Of a stretch of 64,000 nucleotides of DNA, positions 1 to 8,168 are shown piece after piece. Under the pieces are notes generated by a model that was given only the letters and a program-made list of their open reading frames with translations, had not been told where the DNA came from and did no database searches. The stretch comes from CANDOC01 sp965261725 (lineage in GTDB: Bacteria; Pseudomonadota; Gammaproteobacteria; Pseudomonadales; Endozoicomonadaceae), in assembly GCA_965261725.1 (NCBI GenBank), contig CBDHDU010000044.1, forward strand, positions 434,001 to 498,000, written 5' to 3'. Made by a program: the position numbers and the translations under genes. The first letter of the stretch is position 1. Each line of letters begins with the position of its first letter.

Positions 1-434
1 TGCCTGTCGGTGCAAGCTGGATCACCTGGTGCGGTTCAGCACTGATGCTGGTTATTTATGCTTTTACTGCTGATAGTGCCGATGCCTTGTTCTGGACAAT
101 TTTCTCTTTTGCCATGGTGCTTTATTTTGCCACCTATTTCTTCTTTCAGGCGTCCTTTATCAAGCTCAGGCTGAGAGATAGGCAAAGACATCGCCCGTTT
201 AAAATCCCCGGTGGCATGGCAGTGGCTCTGTTGTTTGCGATATCGTCAGCACTGATGTTGATGACAGGTATCGTTATTTTTATTTTTCCAACCCTGATGG
301 AAGGTCAGATTGACTGGAGTTACAGCGGCATTCTGCTGATGTCTGTGGTTGTGGCTGTCGTGATTATTGAGGCCACGCTTAAACAAATAAATAAGAGAAA
401 AGAGGCGAAATTAACCAGCCCTGAAAATTGTTAA
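1..434 (+). CDS. APC-family amino acid permease, C-terminal part (cut by window start)
   Basis: The reading frame is open from the first bases and continues upstream of the window, so only about 140 C-terminal residues are visible. They form several hydrophobic segments ending in a charged lysine-rich cytoplasmic tail. The motif RPFKIPGGM recurs almost unchanged (RPFRIPGGM) in the complete permease that follows, so the two are tandem paralogues of the APC superfamily of inner-membrane amino acid transporters. The substrate cannot be read from the sequence. The first in-window ATG at 45 lies inside a transmembrane segment and is not the start. Confidence 0.8.
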   Translation, partial: PVGASWITWCGSALMLVIYAFTADSADALFWTIFSFAMVLYFATYFFFQASFIKLRLRDRQRHRPFKIPGGMAVALLFAISSALMLMTGIVIFIFPTLMEGQIDWSYSGILLMSVVVAVVIIEATLKQINKRKEAKLTSPENC

Positions 435-522
435 CAGAATATCCGGTTATTGATTATTAAAAAATGTGAGCACAAGAATCAAAGTTTAAAGCCTGTAAAT
501 TTCAAACAGGCAGGAGGGGGAA

Positions 523-1911
523 ATGAGTAATAAGAAAGCGTTAGGCACATTTGATGTTGTGCTGTATGTGATATCTGCCCTGTTATTTCTTGATCAGCTA
601 ACGGCTGCCGCCAGTGTCGGGCCACAATCGATTTTTTGGCTGCTGCTGATCGCTGTTATTTATGTTGTGCCTTATATCCTTATTGTGACTGAACTGGCAA
701 CCGCCTATCCGGGAGAAGGCGGGATTTATGACTGGATCAAGCGGGCTTATGGACCCAGAGCTGGTGCTCATGTGTCGTGGCTGTACTGGATCAACATGAT
801 GTTGTTTGTGCCTACCGCATTTCTGCTGTTTGCCGGTGTCTTTGCCCAGTTATTTATGCCGGAGCTGAGTTATACCGCACAGGCCGGAATGTGTCTGGTA
901 CTGGTTGCCATTATGACCGGCATCCTGTGCATGGATATGAAGTTTGCCAAATGGCTGCCGAATATCGGGGCGATTCTGAAGTTGTTATTCATTATGTCGA
1001 TTGCCATCGGCGGCATTTATCTCGGCATGACCAAAGGCTCTGCAACCGAGTTTACGGTTGAGTCTATGAGCCCGCAGTGGGGCGCGGGTATTGGTTTCCT
1101 GGCCATGGTTGTTTTCAATGTAACAGGTTGGGATACGATTGCAGCGCTTTCCCGCCATATTGATAACCCTGCGAAAAGCATTCCCAAAGGTTTTGCCATT
1201 GCCGGTGTGCTGGTGGTTGTGATGTATCTGCTGGCGCTCAGCGGTATTCTGATTGCTGTTCCGGTTGAGAACCTTGGATTAATCGCAGGCTTTGTTGATA
1301 CGCTGAATGCGATCTTCAATGCTGATGGTTCCGGTGGCTGGATGGTTATCCTGCTGGGCTGTGTATTGATGTTTACCTTGCTGACCAACAACATCACTTG
1401 GTGTATGGCTGCGAATGAAGCTGCCATGGCGGCCGGGCAGGAAGGTGAACTGCCTGCAGTTTTCGGTAAAATCCATAAGAAAACACAGGCACCGGTCGGT
1501 GCGGCACTGCTGGGTGGCGCAATTGCTGCGCTGGAAGTTGTACTCTACGGCTTTATGGCAAATTCAGCGGAAGATCTGTTCTGGCTGCTGCTGGCGTTCT
1601 CCACGGTTATTTTCTTCCTGCCTTATCTGGCCATGTTCAGTGCCTTTATCAAGTTACGGACTATCGATGACAAGGCACCAAGACCTTTCCGTATTCCGGG
1701 TGGAATGGGCATTGCGAAGGTTCTGGCATTCTCACCCTTTATTGTAATCTGTGTATGCATGCTGTTCCTGCTGCTGCCACCAGGTGAACCTCTGGATATG
1801 GGTTACTTTGCATCAATCGTGATGGGATGCCTGATTGTTCTGGGTGTTGGTAAGGTATTGGTAGACAAGTGCAGCCGTGCGCAGGGAGCGAAAGTGCCAA
1901 CAGAGTCCTGA
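523..1911 (+). CDS. APC-family amino acid permease
   Basis: A 462-residue integral membrane protein with about twelve hydrophobic segments, the usual size for an APC amino acid transporter. The N-terminus (GTFDVVLYVISALLFLDQL) and the early GGIYDWIKRAYG segment match the APC pattern of helix 1 and the helix 2-3 loop. The start is supported by a purine-rich AGGAGGGGG just upstream of ATG. It lies 88 bases after another permease of the same family and shares its RPF(K/R)IPGGM loop, so the pair probably arose by duplication. Family-level function is secure; the substrate (perhaps glutamate, GABA or another amino acid) is unknown. Confidence 0.85.
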   Translation: MSNKKALGTFDVVLYVISALLFLDQLTAAASVGPQSIFWLLLIAVIYVVPYILIVTELATAYPGEGGIYDWIKRAYGPRAGAHVSWLYWINMMLFVPTAFLLFAGVFAQLFMPELSYTAQAGMCLVLVAIMTGILCMDMKFAKWLPNIGAILKLLFIMSIAIGGIYLGMTKGSATEFTVESMSPQWGAGIGFLAMVVFNVTGWDTIAALSRHIDNPAKSIPKGFAIAGVLVVVMYLLALSGILIAVPVENLGLIAGFVDTLNAIFNADGSGGWMVILLGCVLMFTLLTNNITWCMAANEAAMAAGQEGELPAVFGKIHKKTQAPVGAALLGGAIAALEVVLYGFMANSAEDLFWLLLAFSTVIFFLPYLAMFSAFIKLRTIDDKAPRPFRIPGGMGIAKVLAFSPFIVICVCMLFLLLPPGEPLDMGYFASIVMGCLIVLGVGKVLVDKCSRAQGAKVPTES

Positions 1912-1947
1912 TGAACTTAATATTGTGATTAACTTACGATATTAATG

Positions 1948-1988
1948 TTTTTAAAAATCAGGCTGCTACCTGAGAACAGGTAGCAGCC
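1948..1988 (-). terminator. Rho-independent terminator of the copA-cueR operon
   Basis: A perfect 12-bp stem (1961-1972 with 1977-1988) closes a four-base loop. Read on the minus strand it is followed by TGATTTTTAAAAA, a usable U-tract. It sits 8 bases after the cueR stop codon. Read on the plus strand there is no U-tract, so it serves the minus-strand operon. Confidence 0.8.
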
Positions 1989-1996
1989 GAGTTACA

Positions 1997-2386
1997 TTAC
2001 TTGCCTGCCAGTTTGTCGAGAATAGGACAGTCAGGTTTATCATTCCCGTGACAGCAGTCCGTTAGCTTATTCAGACTGGCTTTTATCGTCTGCAACTGGG
2101 TAATTCTGGTTTCAATATCTGCAATTTTTTTCATTGCCAATGCTTTAACGCTGGCACTTTTACGGCTGTTGTCGTTATAGAGATTCAACAGTTCACCACA
2201 CTCTTCTAGTGTGAATCCCAGTTCTCTCGCTTGTTTTATAAACGACATTTCACGCAAGTGTGCATCATTGTAATCCCGGTATCCATTGTCCTGTCGTTTA
2301 GCCGGAGTGATTAACCCCATGCTTTCATAGTAACGGATGGTTTTGGGTGTTAGCCCGGTAGCGCTGGCGGCTTTTGAAATATTCAT
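1997..2386 (-). CDS. cueR: Cu(I)-responsive MerR-family regulator CueR
   Basis: A 129-residue MerR-family activator that binds DNA as a dimer and senses cytoplasmic monovalent metal. The N-terminal winged helix-turn-helix is seen in MNISKAASATGLTPKTIRYYE, followed by the dimerisation helix. Near the C-terminus two cysteines spaced as in CueR (CHGNDKPDC) form the Cu(I)-binding loop, and a serine (RKSASVK) occupies the position typical of monovalent-ion sensors rather than Zn or Hg sensors. It is the last gene of the copA operon and probably activates the copA promoter, where a matching MerR-type site with a 19-bp spacer is present. Confidence 0.9.
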   Translation of the reverse strand: MNISKAASATGLTPKTIRYYESMGLITPAKRQDNGYRDYNDAHLREMSFIKQARELGFTLEECGELLNLYNDNSRKSASVKALAMKKIADIETRITQLQTIKASLNKLTDCCHGNDKPDCPILDKLAGK

Positions 2387-2397
2387 GGTTGTTCCGT

Positions 2398-2484
2398 TTA
2401 CCTGTTTTTTGGACCGAGCCAGAACCAGTAAACAATCAGCCCCATTAGGGCAAAACCGGCAGCATTGATCAGAATATCCATCAT
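2398..2484 (-). CDS. 28-residue single-span membrane peptide between copA and cueR
   Basis: On the minus strand the copA stop overlaps an ATG (ATGATGG), which opens a 28-codon frame ending 11 bases before cueR. The peptide is one hydrophobic span (MMDILINAAGFALMGLIV then YWFWLGPKNR), with aromatic residues and a short positive tail at the membrane edge. The 4-base overlap suggests translational coupling to copA. Some copA operons carry a membrane-anchored cupredoxin in this place, so this may be a genuine small protein or the anchor left from a truncated cupredoxin. I cannot decide which from sequence alone. Confidence 0.5.
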   Translation of the reverse strand: MMDILINAAGFALMGLIVYWFWLGPKNR

Positions 2485-4931
2485 GATTCCTCCGCTACGG
2501 AAGGCTTGAAACGACGCAGGCGGTTGGCATTGGTTACCACGGTGACCGAAGATAATGCCATCGCGCCGCCCGCAATAACCGGATTCAGCAGCATGCCGGT
2601 AAACGGGTAAAGAATACCGGCGGCAACCGGAATACCCAGTGAGTTATAGATAAAAGCACCAAACAGATTTTGCTTGATATTTTTCAGCGTGGTGCGTGAG
2701 AGCTCGACTGCGTCGGCCAGCCCGTGCAGGGATGAACGCATCAAAGTGATATCGGCAGACTCAATTGCCACATCGGTACCGGCACCAATGGCGAAGCCGA
2801 CATTTGCCCGTGCCAGAGCAGGGGCATCGTTAATCCCGTCGCCGGTCATGGCAACGATTTGGCCTTGTTGCTGCAACTTGTGTACATACTGTTCTTTATC
2901 TTGTGGCAGCACACCGGCTTTAAAATCATCAATACCGGTTTGTTTAGCGACGGCGGCAGCTGTCAGTGGGTTATCGCCAGTCAGCATGACGACTTTGATG
3001 CCCAGTTTGTGTAACCGATTGATTGCGGCAACGGAGTCATTACGCACCGGATCAGATACCGCAATCAGGCCTGCCAGCTTTCCATCTATAGCAAGGTACA
3101 TTGGTGTGCAGCCTTTACCTGCGAGTATTTCGGCCTGCGCCGTCATACTGGAAGATTGAATGCGGTTGTCGTCCATTAACTTCTGATTGCCAAGCAATAC
3201 GGTTTGCTGATTAACCTGCCCGCTAATACCGTGACCGGTGATTGCCTCGAAGTTATTCGCAGGTAAAAGGTTCAGAGCTTTAGTTTGTGCCGATTCAACG
3301 ATAGCTTCCGCCAGCGGGTGCTCGGAATGTGTTTCCAGACTGGCAGCAAACGCAAGCATATCGTTTTCAGATAGTGAGGAGTCAGCAACCTGTATTTCCG
3401 TTACTTTGGGTGCGCCTTCAGTAATGGTGCCGGTTTTATCGAGAACCAGCGTGGTGATTTTGCTGGCCTGCTGCAGCGCATCACCCTTGCGGATCAGAAT
3501 TCCCATTTCTGCTGCTTTACCAACGCCTGCCATAACAGACATTGGTGTTGCCAATCCGAGTGCACAAGGGCAGGCGATAATCAGTACCGTGGTAGCGATA
3601 ACCAGCATATGCACAGCACGTGGGTCAGGGCCGAAGTTAAACCATATCAAAGCTGAAGCGACAGCAATCAGTAATACTGTGGGCACAAAGACCGAGGCGA
3701 TTTTATCCGCCAGCCGGGCGATGGGCATTTTGGTATTCTGGGCTTTTTTAACCATGGCGATGATCTGCGCCAGGGCGGTTTCACTGCCGACCTTTTCTGC
3801 CCGGAACAATAAACTGCTATTTTTGTTCAAAGTACCGGCAGATACTTCATTGCCAATGGTTTTGCTGACTGGTACGGGTTCGCCGGTGAGCATGGATTCA
3901 TCGATCAGGCTGGTACCTTCGGTTACGATACCATCGACAGGTATTTTCTCGCCGGGTCGAATACGAATAATGTCGCCTTTTGTGACCTGAGCTACAGGGA
4001 TATCTGTTTCCTTGCCATCTCTGACGACACGTGCTGTTTTTGACTGTAGCCCCAGCAATCGCTTAACGGCTTCGCTGGTTTTTCCTTTTGCACGTAGTTC
4101 CAGTGCCTGCCCCAGATTAATCAGGCCGATAATCATGGCGGATGCTTCAAAGTAAACATGACGAGCCATTGCGGGTAACAGTTCCGGAAATAGCACCACA
4201 AACATGGAGTACAGCCATGCCATGCCGGTACCGATGGCAATCAGGGTATCCATATTGGCGTTATGATGTTTCAGCGCCTGCCACATGCCGGTAAAGAAAT
4301 GTTTACCGGAAACAACCAGTACCAGCAGGGTTGCCACTCCGACACCGCCCCATGCCAGTTGTTGAGCTGGGCTGTTTACGCTCATTTCGCCGGTAATCAG
4401 TCCCCAGAGCATCAGGGGCAGACCTAAGCCCAGAGCAATAAAGGTATGCTTGATCAGGTAACGGTAACGTTTCCGGTCTTCCTGTTCCTGCCGGTGGCGC
4501 AGATCTTCCTCAACATCAACCGGGCTGCCGGGATAGCTTGCCTGTTCCAGTGCATTTAAGAGGGTTGCTGTATCGGTATGACTTTCAATGCTAACGGTCT
4601 TGTCTGCAAGGTTAACTGAAACAGCAGAAACACCTGCTACAGCCTGAAGGGCGGTTTCAATTTTGCCCACGCAGGAGGCACAGTTCATCGACTGAATGGA
4701 AAACTGTTGAGTTGACGCCGGAGGAATAGCGGTTGCCCCAAAGCCTGCTTTCTCGATAGCGGCTATCAGGGTTTCGGTAGTGGCAGTGCCTTCGATATCA
4801 ACCGTTTTGTCTGCCAGATTCACAGTTGCCTGAGTCACGCCGGTAGTTGCGTGTAATGCTTTCTCGATCTTGCCGACACAACCGGCACAGTTCACCCCCG
4901 TGAGTGCCAGCCGGGTTTGGATACTGCTCAT
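2481..4931 (-). CDS. copA: Copper-exporting P1B-type ATPase CopA
   Basis: An 816-residue heavy-metal P-type ATPase that pumps Cu(I) from cytoplasm to periplasm. Two N-terminal heavy-metal-associated domains carry CxxC motifs at residues 15-18 (NCAGC) and 84-87 (NCASC). The core has eight hydrophobic segments, the transmembrane metal site CPC (IACPCALGLATP, about residue 450), the phosphorylation site DKTGTIT, the SEHPLAEA histidine-proline motif of the nucleotide domain and the hinge GDGINDAPAL. The length is normal for the two-HMA form. It heads the minus-strand operon copA-small ORF-cueR and has a CueR-type promoter. Confidence 0.97.
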   Translation of the reverse strand: MSSIQTRLALTGVNCAGCVGKIEKALHATTGVTQATVNLADKTVDIEGTATTETLIAAIEKAGFGATAIPPASTQQFSIQSMNCASCVGKIETALQAVAGVSAVSVNLADKTVSIESHTDTATLLNALEQASYPGSPVDVEEDLRHRQEQEDRKRYRYLIKHTFIALGLGLPLMLWGLITGEMSVNSPAQQLAWGGVGVATLLVLVVSGKHFFTGMWQALKHHNANMDTLIAIGTGMAWLYSMFVVLFPELLPAMARHVYFEASAMIIGLINLGQALELRAKGKTSEAVKRLLGLQSKTARVVRDGKETDIPVAQVTKGDIIRIRPGEKIPVDGIVTEGTSLIDESMLTGEPVPVSKTIGNEVSAGTLNKNSSLLFRAEKVGSETALAQIIAMVKKAQNTKMPIARLADKIASVFVPTVLLIAVASALIWFNFGPDPRAVHMLVIATTVLIIACPCALGLATPMSVMAGVGKAAEMGILIRKGDALQQASKITTLVLDKTGTITEGAPKVTEIQVADSSLSENDMLAFAASLETHSEHPLAEAIVESAQTKALNLLPANNFEAITGHGISGQVNQQTVLLGNQKLMDDNRIQSSSMTAQAEILAGKGCTPMYLAIDGKLAGLIAVSDPVRNDSVAAINRLHKLGIKVVMLTGDNPLTAAAVAKQTGIDDFKAGVLPQDKEQYVHKLQQQGQIVAMTGDGINDAPALARANVGFAIGAGTDVAIESADITLMRSSLHGLADAVELSRTTLKNIKQNLFGAFIYNSLGIPVAAGILYPFTGMLLNPVIAGGAMALSSVTVVTNANRLRRFKPSVAEES

Positions 4932-4969
4932 GGTGGTTTACCTGTAGAATGGAATAACGTTTGATTATC

Positions 4970-5000
4970 AGCATAACCCTTACCCTAACTGGAAGGTAAA
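4970..5000 (-). promoter_or_regulatory. CueR-type copA promoter/operator
   Basis: On the minus strand a -35-like TTTACC (5000-4995) and a -10-like TATGCT (4975-4970) are separated by 19 bases, the over-long spacer typical of MerR-activated promoters. The -35 and spacer contain ACCTTCCAGTTAGGGTAAGG, an imperfect dyad resembling known CueR sites (ACCTTCC...GGAAGGT). It lies about 40 bases upstream of the copA ATG. Confidence 0.75.
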
Positions 5001-5084
5001 GCTTTGAATCAATGTTTTTCCAAGATGCTATTTCGGGATACAAGAGGGTTCTTTTCGCAGTGCTGTTCGCCTACACTGACGGGC

Positions 5085-5432
5085 ATGACAGAACTATTAT
5101 GTATCGCCGGACTGTTAGCGGTCGTCTGGTATTGGCAGGACTCACGAAAAGCAACGGAGATTGCAATCCGCCACTGTCGCTCGGCCTGTCGTAAGGTCAA
5201 TGTTCAACTGCTGGATGAAACGGTTTTTCGTTCGGTAACCCGCCTGAAAAGAAATACTATGGGGCAGGTTTCCCTGTTACGCACGTTTGAGTTTGAATTT
5301 GCTGCAGGGGAAGACCGTCGCTATCAGGGACAGGTGACCCTGCTTGGTATTCAACTGCAGGAGTTGCATATGGACTTACCGGAGGAGGGTGCAACGGGAA
5401 AAGCTGATCCGCCACAGCTTTTTTTTCAGTGA
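5085..5432 (+). CDS. DUF3301 family membrane-anchored protein
   Basis: A 115-residue protein beginning MTELLCIAGLLAVVWYWQDS, a single N-terminal hydrophobic anchor ending in a WYWQDS motif, followed by a soluble domain (ACRKVNVQLLDETV, LRTFEFEFAAGEDRRYQG). This arrangement matches the uncharacterised DUF3301 family of gammaproteobacteria. The ATG at 5085 is preferred because upstream in-frame codons would put a polar stretch before the anchor and overlap the copA promoter. It is divergent from copA. No function is known to me. Confidence 0.7.
   Translation: MTELLCIAGLLAVVWYWQDSRKATEIAIRHCRSACRKVNVQLLDETVFRSVTRLKRNTMGQVSLLRTFEFEFAAGEDRRYQGQVTLLGIQLQELHMDLPEEGATGKADPPQLFFQ
5399..5426 (+). terminator. 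Terminator overlapping the 3' end of the DUF3301 gene
   Basis: An 8-bp stem AAAAGCTG/CAGCTTTT (5399-5406 with 5415-5422) runs into a T tract to 5426. It lies inside the last codons, so the final residues are encoded by the terminator. Confidence 0.5.
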
Positions 5433-5446
5433 TAAAAAAACAGAGC

Positions 5447-6331
5447 TTACATTAACTTTAACCAATTAAACATGTCATCATCAGGCGATGTTGAGCGTCT
5501 TTTGAATGGTTCAGCTTTGTCGCAATCTGGTTGCTGATGCGGGAAAAGAGGTATGTGTTCCACGTCTATTTCTTCATTTTCATCGCTTGAGTCAATTTTA
5601 GTCGGCGACGATATGTGATCTTTTACTATCCTCGCTGCCAGCGTTTGAGCCTTGATGGTGATTGCCGGTTTGCTTCCTTGCAGGTGATGATTAGCAGCAG
5701 CTCTCCAGTGGAAAGATGGTTTTTTATTCTTTGTGTAGGAAAGAAGTCTATGCATGGCTTCATCCAGCCAGCCGACAAACATATAAACGCCGGGGTTGAC
5801 TTCTTTCTGTTCACGCTGGGCAAGCTGTATAAGCCATGCAAATACTGATGGCTCGGCAAATTTAATAACATAGAACCATCCTGTAGTTTTATCCTGATCA
5901 TTCAAACTCTCGAACTCCGTGTTGGGTTTCTCAAGTAGTTCTATCAACCATGTCATTTTGCAAAAACATTCCCAGTTTTGCTCATATTCTTCTTTCGAAA
6001 ATCCATTTGCTGGCAGCAAAATTTCCCAACGCTGTATTGCTGAGCGTTGCTGAATATTCAGAGGAAGGGAATCTAGCATCAAAGAATCATCAGAAAACAG
6101 TACTGAGCTACTGCTGCCTAGAAACGGGCTATTGTGAACCGATAGCGGTATTTGGAGAGCTTGGGCTCTTGTTTCTATCTGTTTTATCTGAACAGGAGCT
6201 GTGTTGGGGACTTTTTTACCTAAATTATGAGGGTTATAGCCACCTGCGTTAACCTTTGGGGAAATCATTATGACAAGAAAAACTAAGGAAACAATCAGCA
6301 CAAGGTAAATCAGAAAAAACTGCCTTAGCAT
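5447..6331 (-). CDS. Predicted secreted protein of unknown function
   Basis: I do not recognise this family. Starting at the ATG at 6331, which has AGGTG upstream, gives about 294 residues with a classic signal peptide: MLRQ, a long hydrophobic core (FFLIYLVLIVSLVFLVIM) and a cleavable-looking VNAGG. ATGs at 6382 and 6355 are alternatives. The mature part has a tryptophan-containing helical middle (EEYEQNWECFCKMTWLIELL; FVGWLDEAMHRLL) and an acidic C-terminal region (SSDENEEIDVEH). It is a lone minus-strand gene between the DUF3301 gene and an IS element. It is one of several secreted orphans here. Confidence 0.55.
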   Translation of the reverse strand: MLRQFFLIYLVLIVSLVFLVIMISPKVNAGGYNPHNLGKKVPNTAPVQIKQIETRAQALQIPLSVHNSPFLGSSSSVLFSDDSLMLDSLPLNIQQRSAIQRWEILLPANGFSKEEYEQNWECFCKMTWLIELLEKPNTEFESLNDQDKTTGWFYVIKFAEPSVFAWLIQLAQREQKEVNPGVYMFVGWLDEAMHRLLSYTKNKKPSFHWRAAANHHLQGSKPAITIKAQTLAARIVKDHISSPTKIDSSDENEEIDVEHIPLFPHQQPDCDKAEPFKRRSTSPDDDMFNWLKLM

Positions 6332-6481
6332 TAAAATGCACCTGTATTTGAACATGCTTTTATCTATACCCGTTGGAGTCATGCATTCGTGCTACCAAAA
6401 GCTAAAGATAGACTTCTTTCTGTGGCATTTGCTTTTTTCATTTGAGGTCAGGACATCAATTCGCTTTCGGTCTGAAAAAGC

Positions 6482-8091
6482 GTAACTATTCAGCACCCAG
6501 CAAAGAGTGACCGCAGTAATTCTTCATGGCTATAAGCAGGGCTTCAAAAACATTCTGCCCCTGCTTTCTCGCAGATGAAACATAACTTCGTATTCGGCAA
6601 TACCATTTCGCCCCTTCCTCGCTTCTGATGCAGCCCGATATTTTTTGCTTCACCTTGCCATTTCTGATGTCTTGCTCGCTGCCATTATTGTCGAAGGGGA
6701 TGTTGAGGTCGGTCATGAACCTCAAAGTTTCGTCCTTGTACTCCACCAACCGCTTAAACAAGTTGAACGCTTTCGTATTCTTGACTTTGTCACGCCCCAA
6801 CCGTTGCCGTACTCGTTCCATATAGTCGGCTTCTTCCGCTTGCGCCCTTTTTGCTGTTCGCTCGAACAGTGAAGAGATACGCTGGCGGATGGATTCCGGC
6901 ATCGCCTTCATTCCCAGCTTTCTAAAACCATTGCTGAGGTGACAGGCCAGTCTCAGCAGCCGCTGAAGACGAGCCGCAAGATAGTTGCAGTCGCGATCAA
7001 CGACACCCTGTAACTCCCTCAGGTGGTGGGCATTGCAGAGTACATGAGCCGCAGCATAGCGGAAGTAAACCTTGTAGTGGTCATGAACCAGTATCCCGGC
7101 AAAGGTCAGCAAAATACCCATCGTCTCTATGGCGGAATGTCCTTTACTCAAGTCCAGATGATAGTACGTCCACTTGTCAGTACGCAGGACATGCATCCAC
7201 CACAGCGCTCCGGCTACTCTCATGCCTGTTTCATCAGCGCCTGCAATGGGTTCAACCTTAAGGGCGTCACTAATTGCCTGCTCAGTGCTGGCTAACCGGT
7301 CATAAGCATTGCTCTGGAAGGTGCAGATGGAACCCGGACTGACTTCCAATCCGAAAATATCCATGAAGAACTGGGAGGCACGCTTGCAAGGTATAAGTTG
7401 ATACTGACAAAGATACACGGCCAGCGCCTGAGTCACCGGTCCATACTGCACGTGAGCATCAACTCCTTCAGGGAAACGGGCTTGTGTCATGTGACCGCAG
7501 CGGCACTCTTTGATTTCGGCCACATGGGCTGTCACTTCAAAGTGACCAAAACGACCCGGTTCAAATACTTGCCTTTCAACCAACTTGGCAATGTTTGCAG
7601 AGTGCAGGGACTGATGGCACTTCTCACAGTCTATAACCGGGTGATATTGGGTGCGGTCAGTGTCAGCGACTTGCTGAAGCGTTGAACCTTTGTGACCTTT
7701 CTGACCGCCGGGCTTTCGACCAGACCTCTGTCGTAAGCTTTTTGGGTTAGGTTTGTCGTCTTGTGGCTCACCCTCCACCGTGGCAGATGAGTCTTTCTGT
7801 TTGGCAGCAGGCTTTGCATAACCGTCTGTAGAGGGAGGCTTACTGCTGTTCCGGCTGTTGATGTTGAGTCTGTCCGCGAGTTCCTTATTTTCTGTTTCCA
7901 GTTTTGCTACCTGATCGCCCAGGCCACCGATCTGCTCTTGCTGATCATTTACGATAGCAAGGAGGGTGACGATAATCTGAAACTCGGGATCAAGTTGACT
8001 CATAACAAGCGTTGGTCAGAGAAGAACTGTATTTGAAAATGACACAAAATCACGAAAATACCAGCTTATTGTGAGGGTGCTGAATAGTTAC
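6482..8091 (-). mobile_element. Complete IS66-family insertion sequence (single-ORF type)
   Basis: A 1610-bp element bounded by perfect 17-bp inverted repeats, GTAACTATTCAGCACCC at 6482-6498 and its complement at 8075-8091. They are flanked by an 8-bp direct repeat GAAAAAGC (6474-6481 and 8092-8099). Termini beginning GTAA and 8-bp target duplications are hallmarks of IS66. Only the large transposase is present, without tnpA or tnpB, as in the ISBst12-like subgroup. The intact repeats and duplication suggest a fairly recent insertion. It lies about 80 bp upstream of the permease start. Confidence 0.93.
6486..8003 (-). CDS. tnpC: IS66-family transposase
   Basis: A 505-residue transposase that fills the element, its stop codon lying inside the left inverted repeat. 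An N-terminal leucine-zipper-like coiled coil (residues 10-50) is followed by the conserved NSRNSSKPPSTDG motif and a basic linker. Next come a zinc-binding CxxC segment (CEKCHQSL), the DDE-type core with ADETGMRV and HDHYKVY, and the C-terminal NNGSEQDIRNGKVKQKISG block of IS66 enzymes. No frameshift is seen, so it is probably active. It is transcribed away from the downstream permease. Confidence 0.93.
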   Translation of the reverse strand: MSQLDPEFQIIVTLLAIVNDQQEQIGGLGDQVAKLETENKELADRLNINSRNSSKPPSTDGYAKPAAKQKDSSATVEGEPQDDKPNPKSLRQRSGRKPGGQKGHKGSTLQQVADTDRTQYHPVIDCEKCHQSLHSANIAKLVERQVFEPGRFGHFEVTAHVAEIKECRCGHMTQARFPEGVDAHVQYGPVTQALAVYLCQYQLIPCKRASQFFMDIFGLEVSPGSICTFQSNAYDRLASTEQAISDALKVEPIAGADETGMRVAGALWWMHVLRTDKWTYYHLDLSKGHSAIETMGILLTFAGILVHDHYKVYFRYAAAHVLCNAHHLRELQGVVDRDCNYLAARLQRLLRLACHLSNGFRKLGMKAMPESIRQRISSLFERTAKRAQAEEADYMERVRQRLGRDKVKNTKAFNLFKRLVEYKDETLRFMTDLNIPFDNNGSEQDIRNGKVKQKISGCIRSEEGAKWYCRIRSYVSSARKQGQNVFEALLIAMKNYCGHSLLGAE

Positions 8092-8168
8092 GAAAAAGCG
8101 TGAAACGGGATCATCGTCTATCTTTCTATCTCCTCTGATTTGAACCAGCCTCTTTGGCTGAAGCGCAT

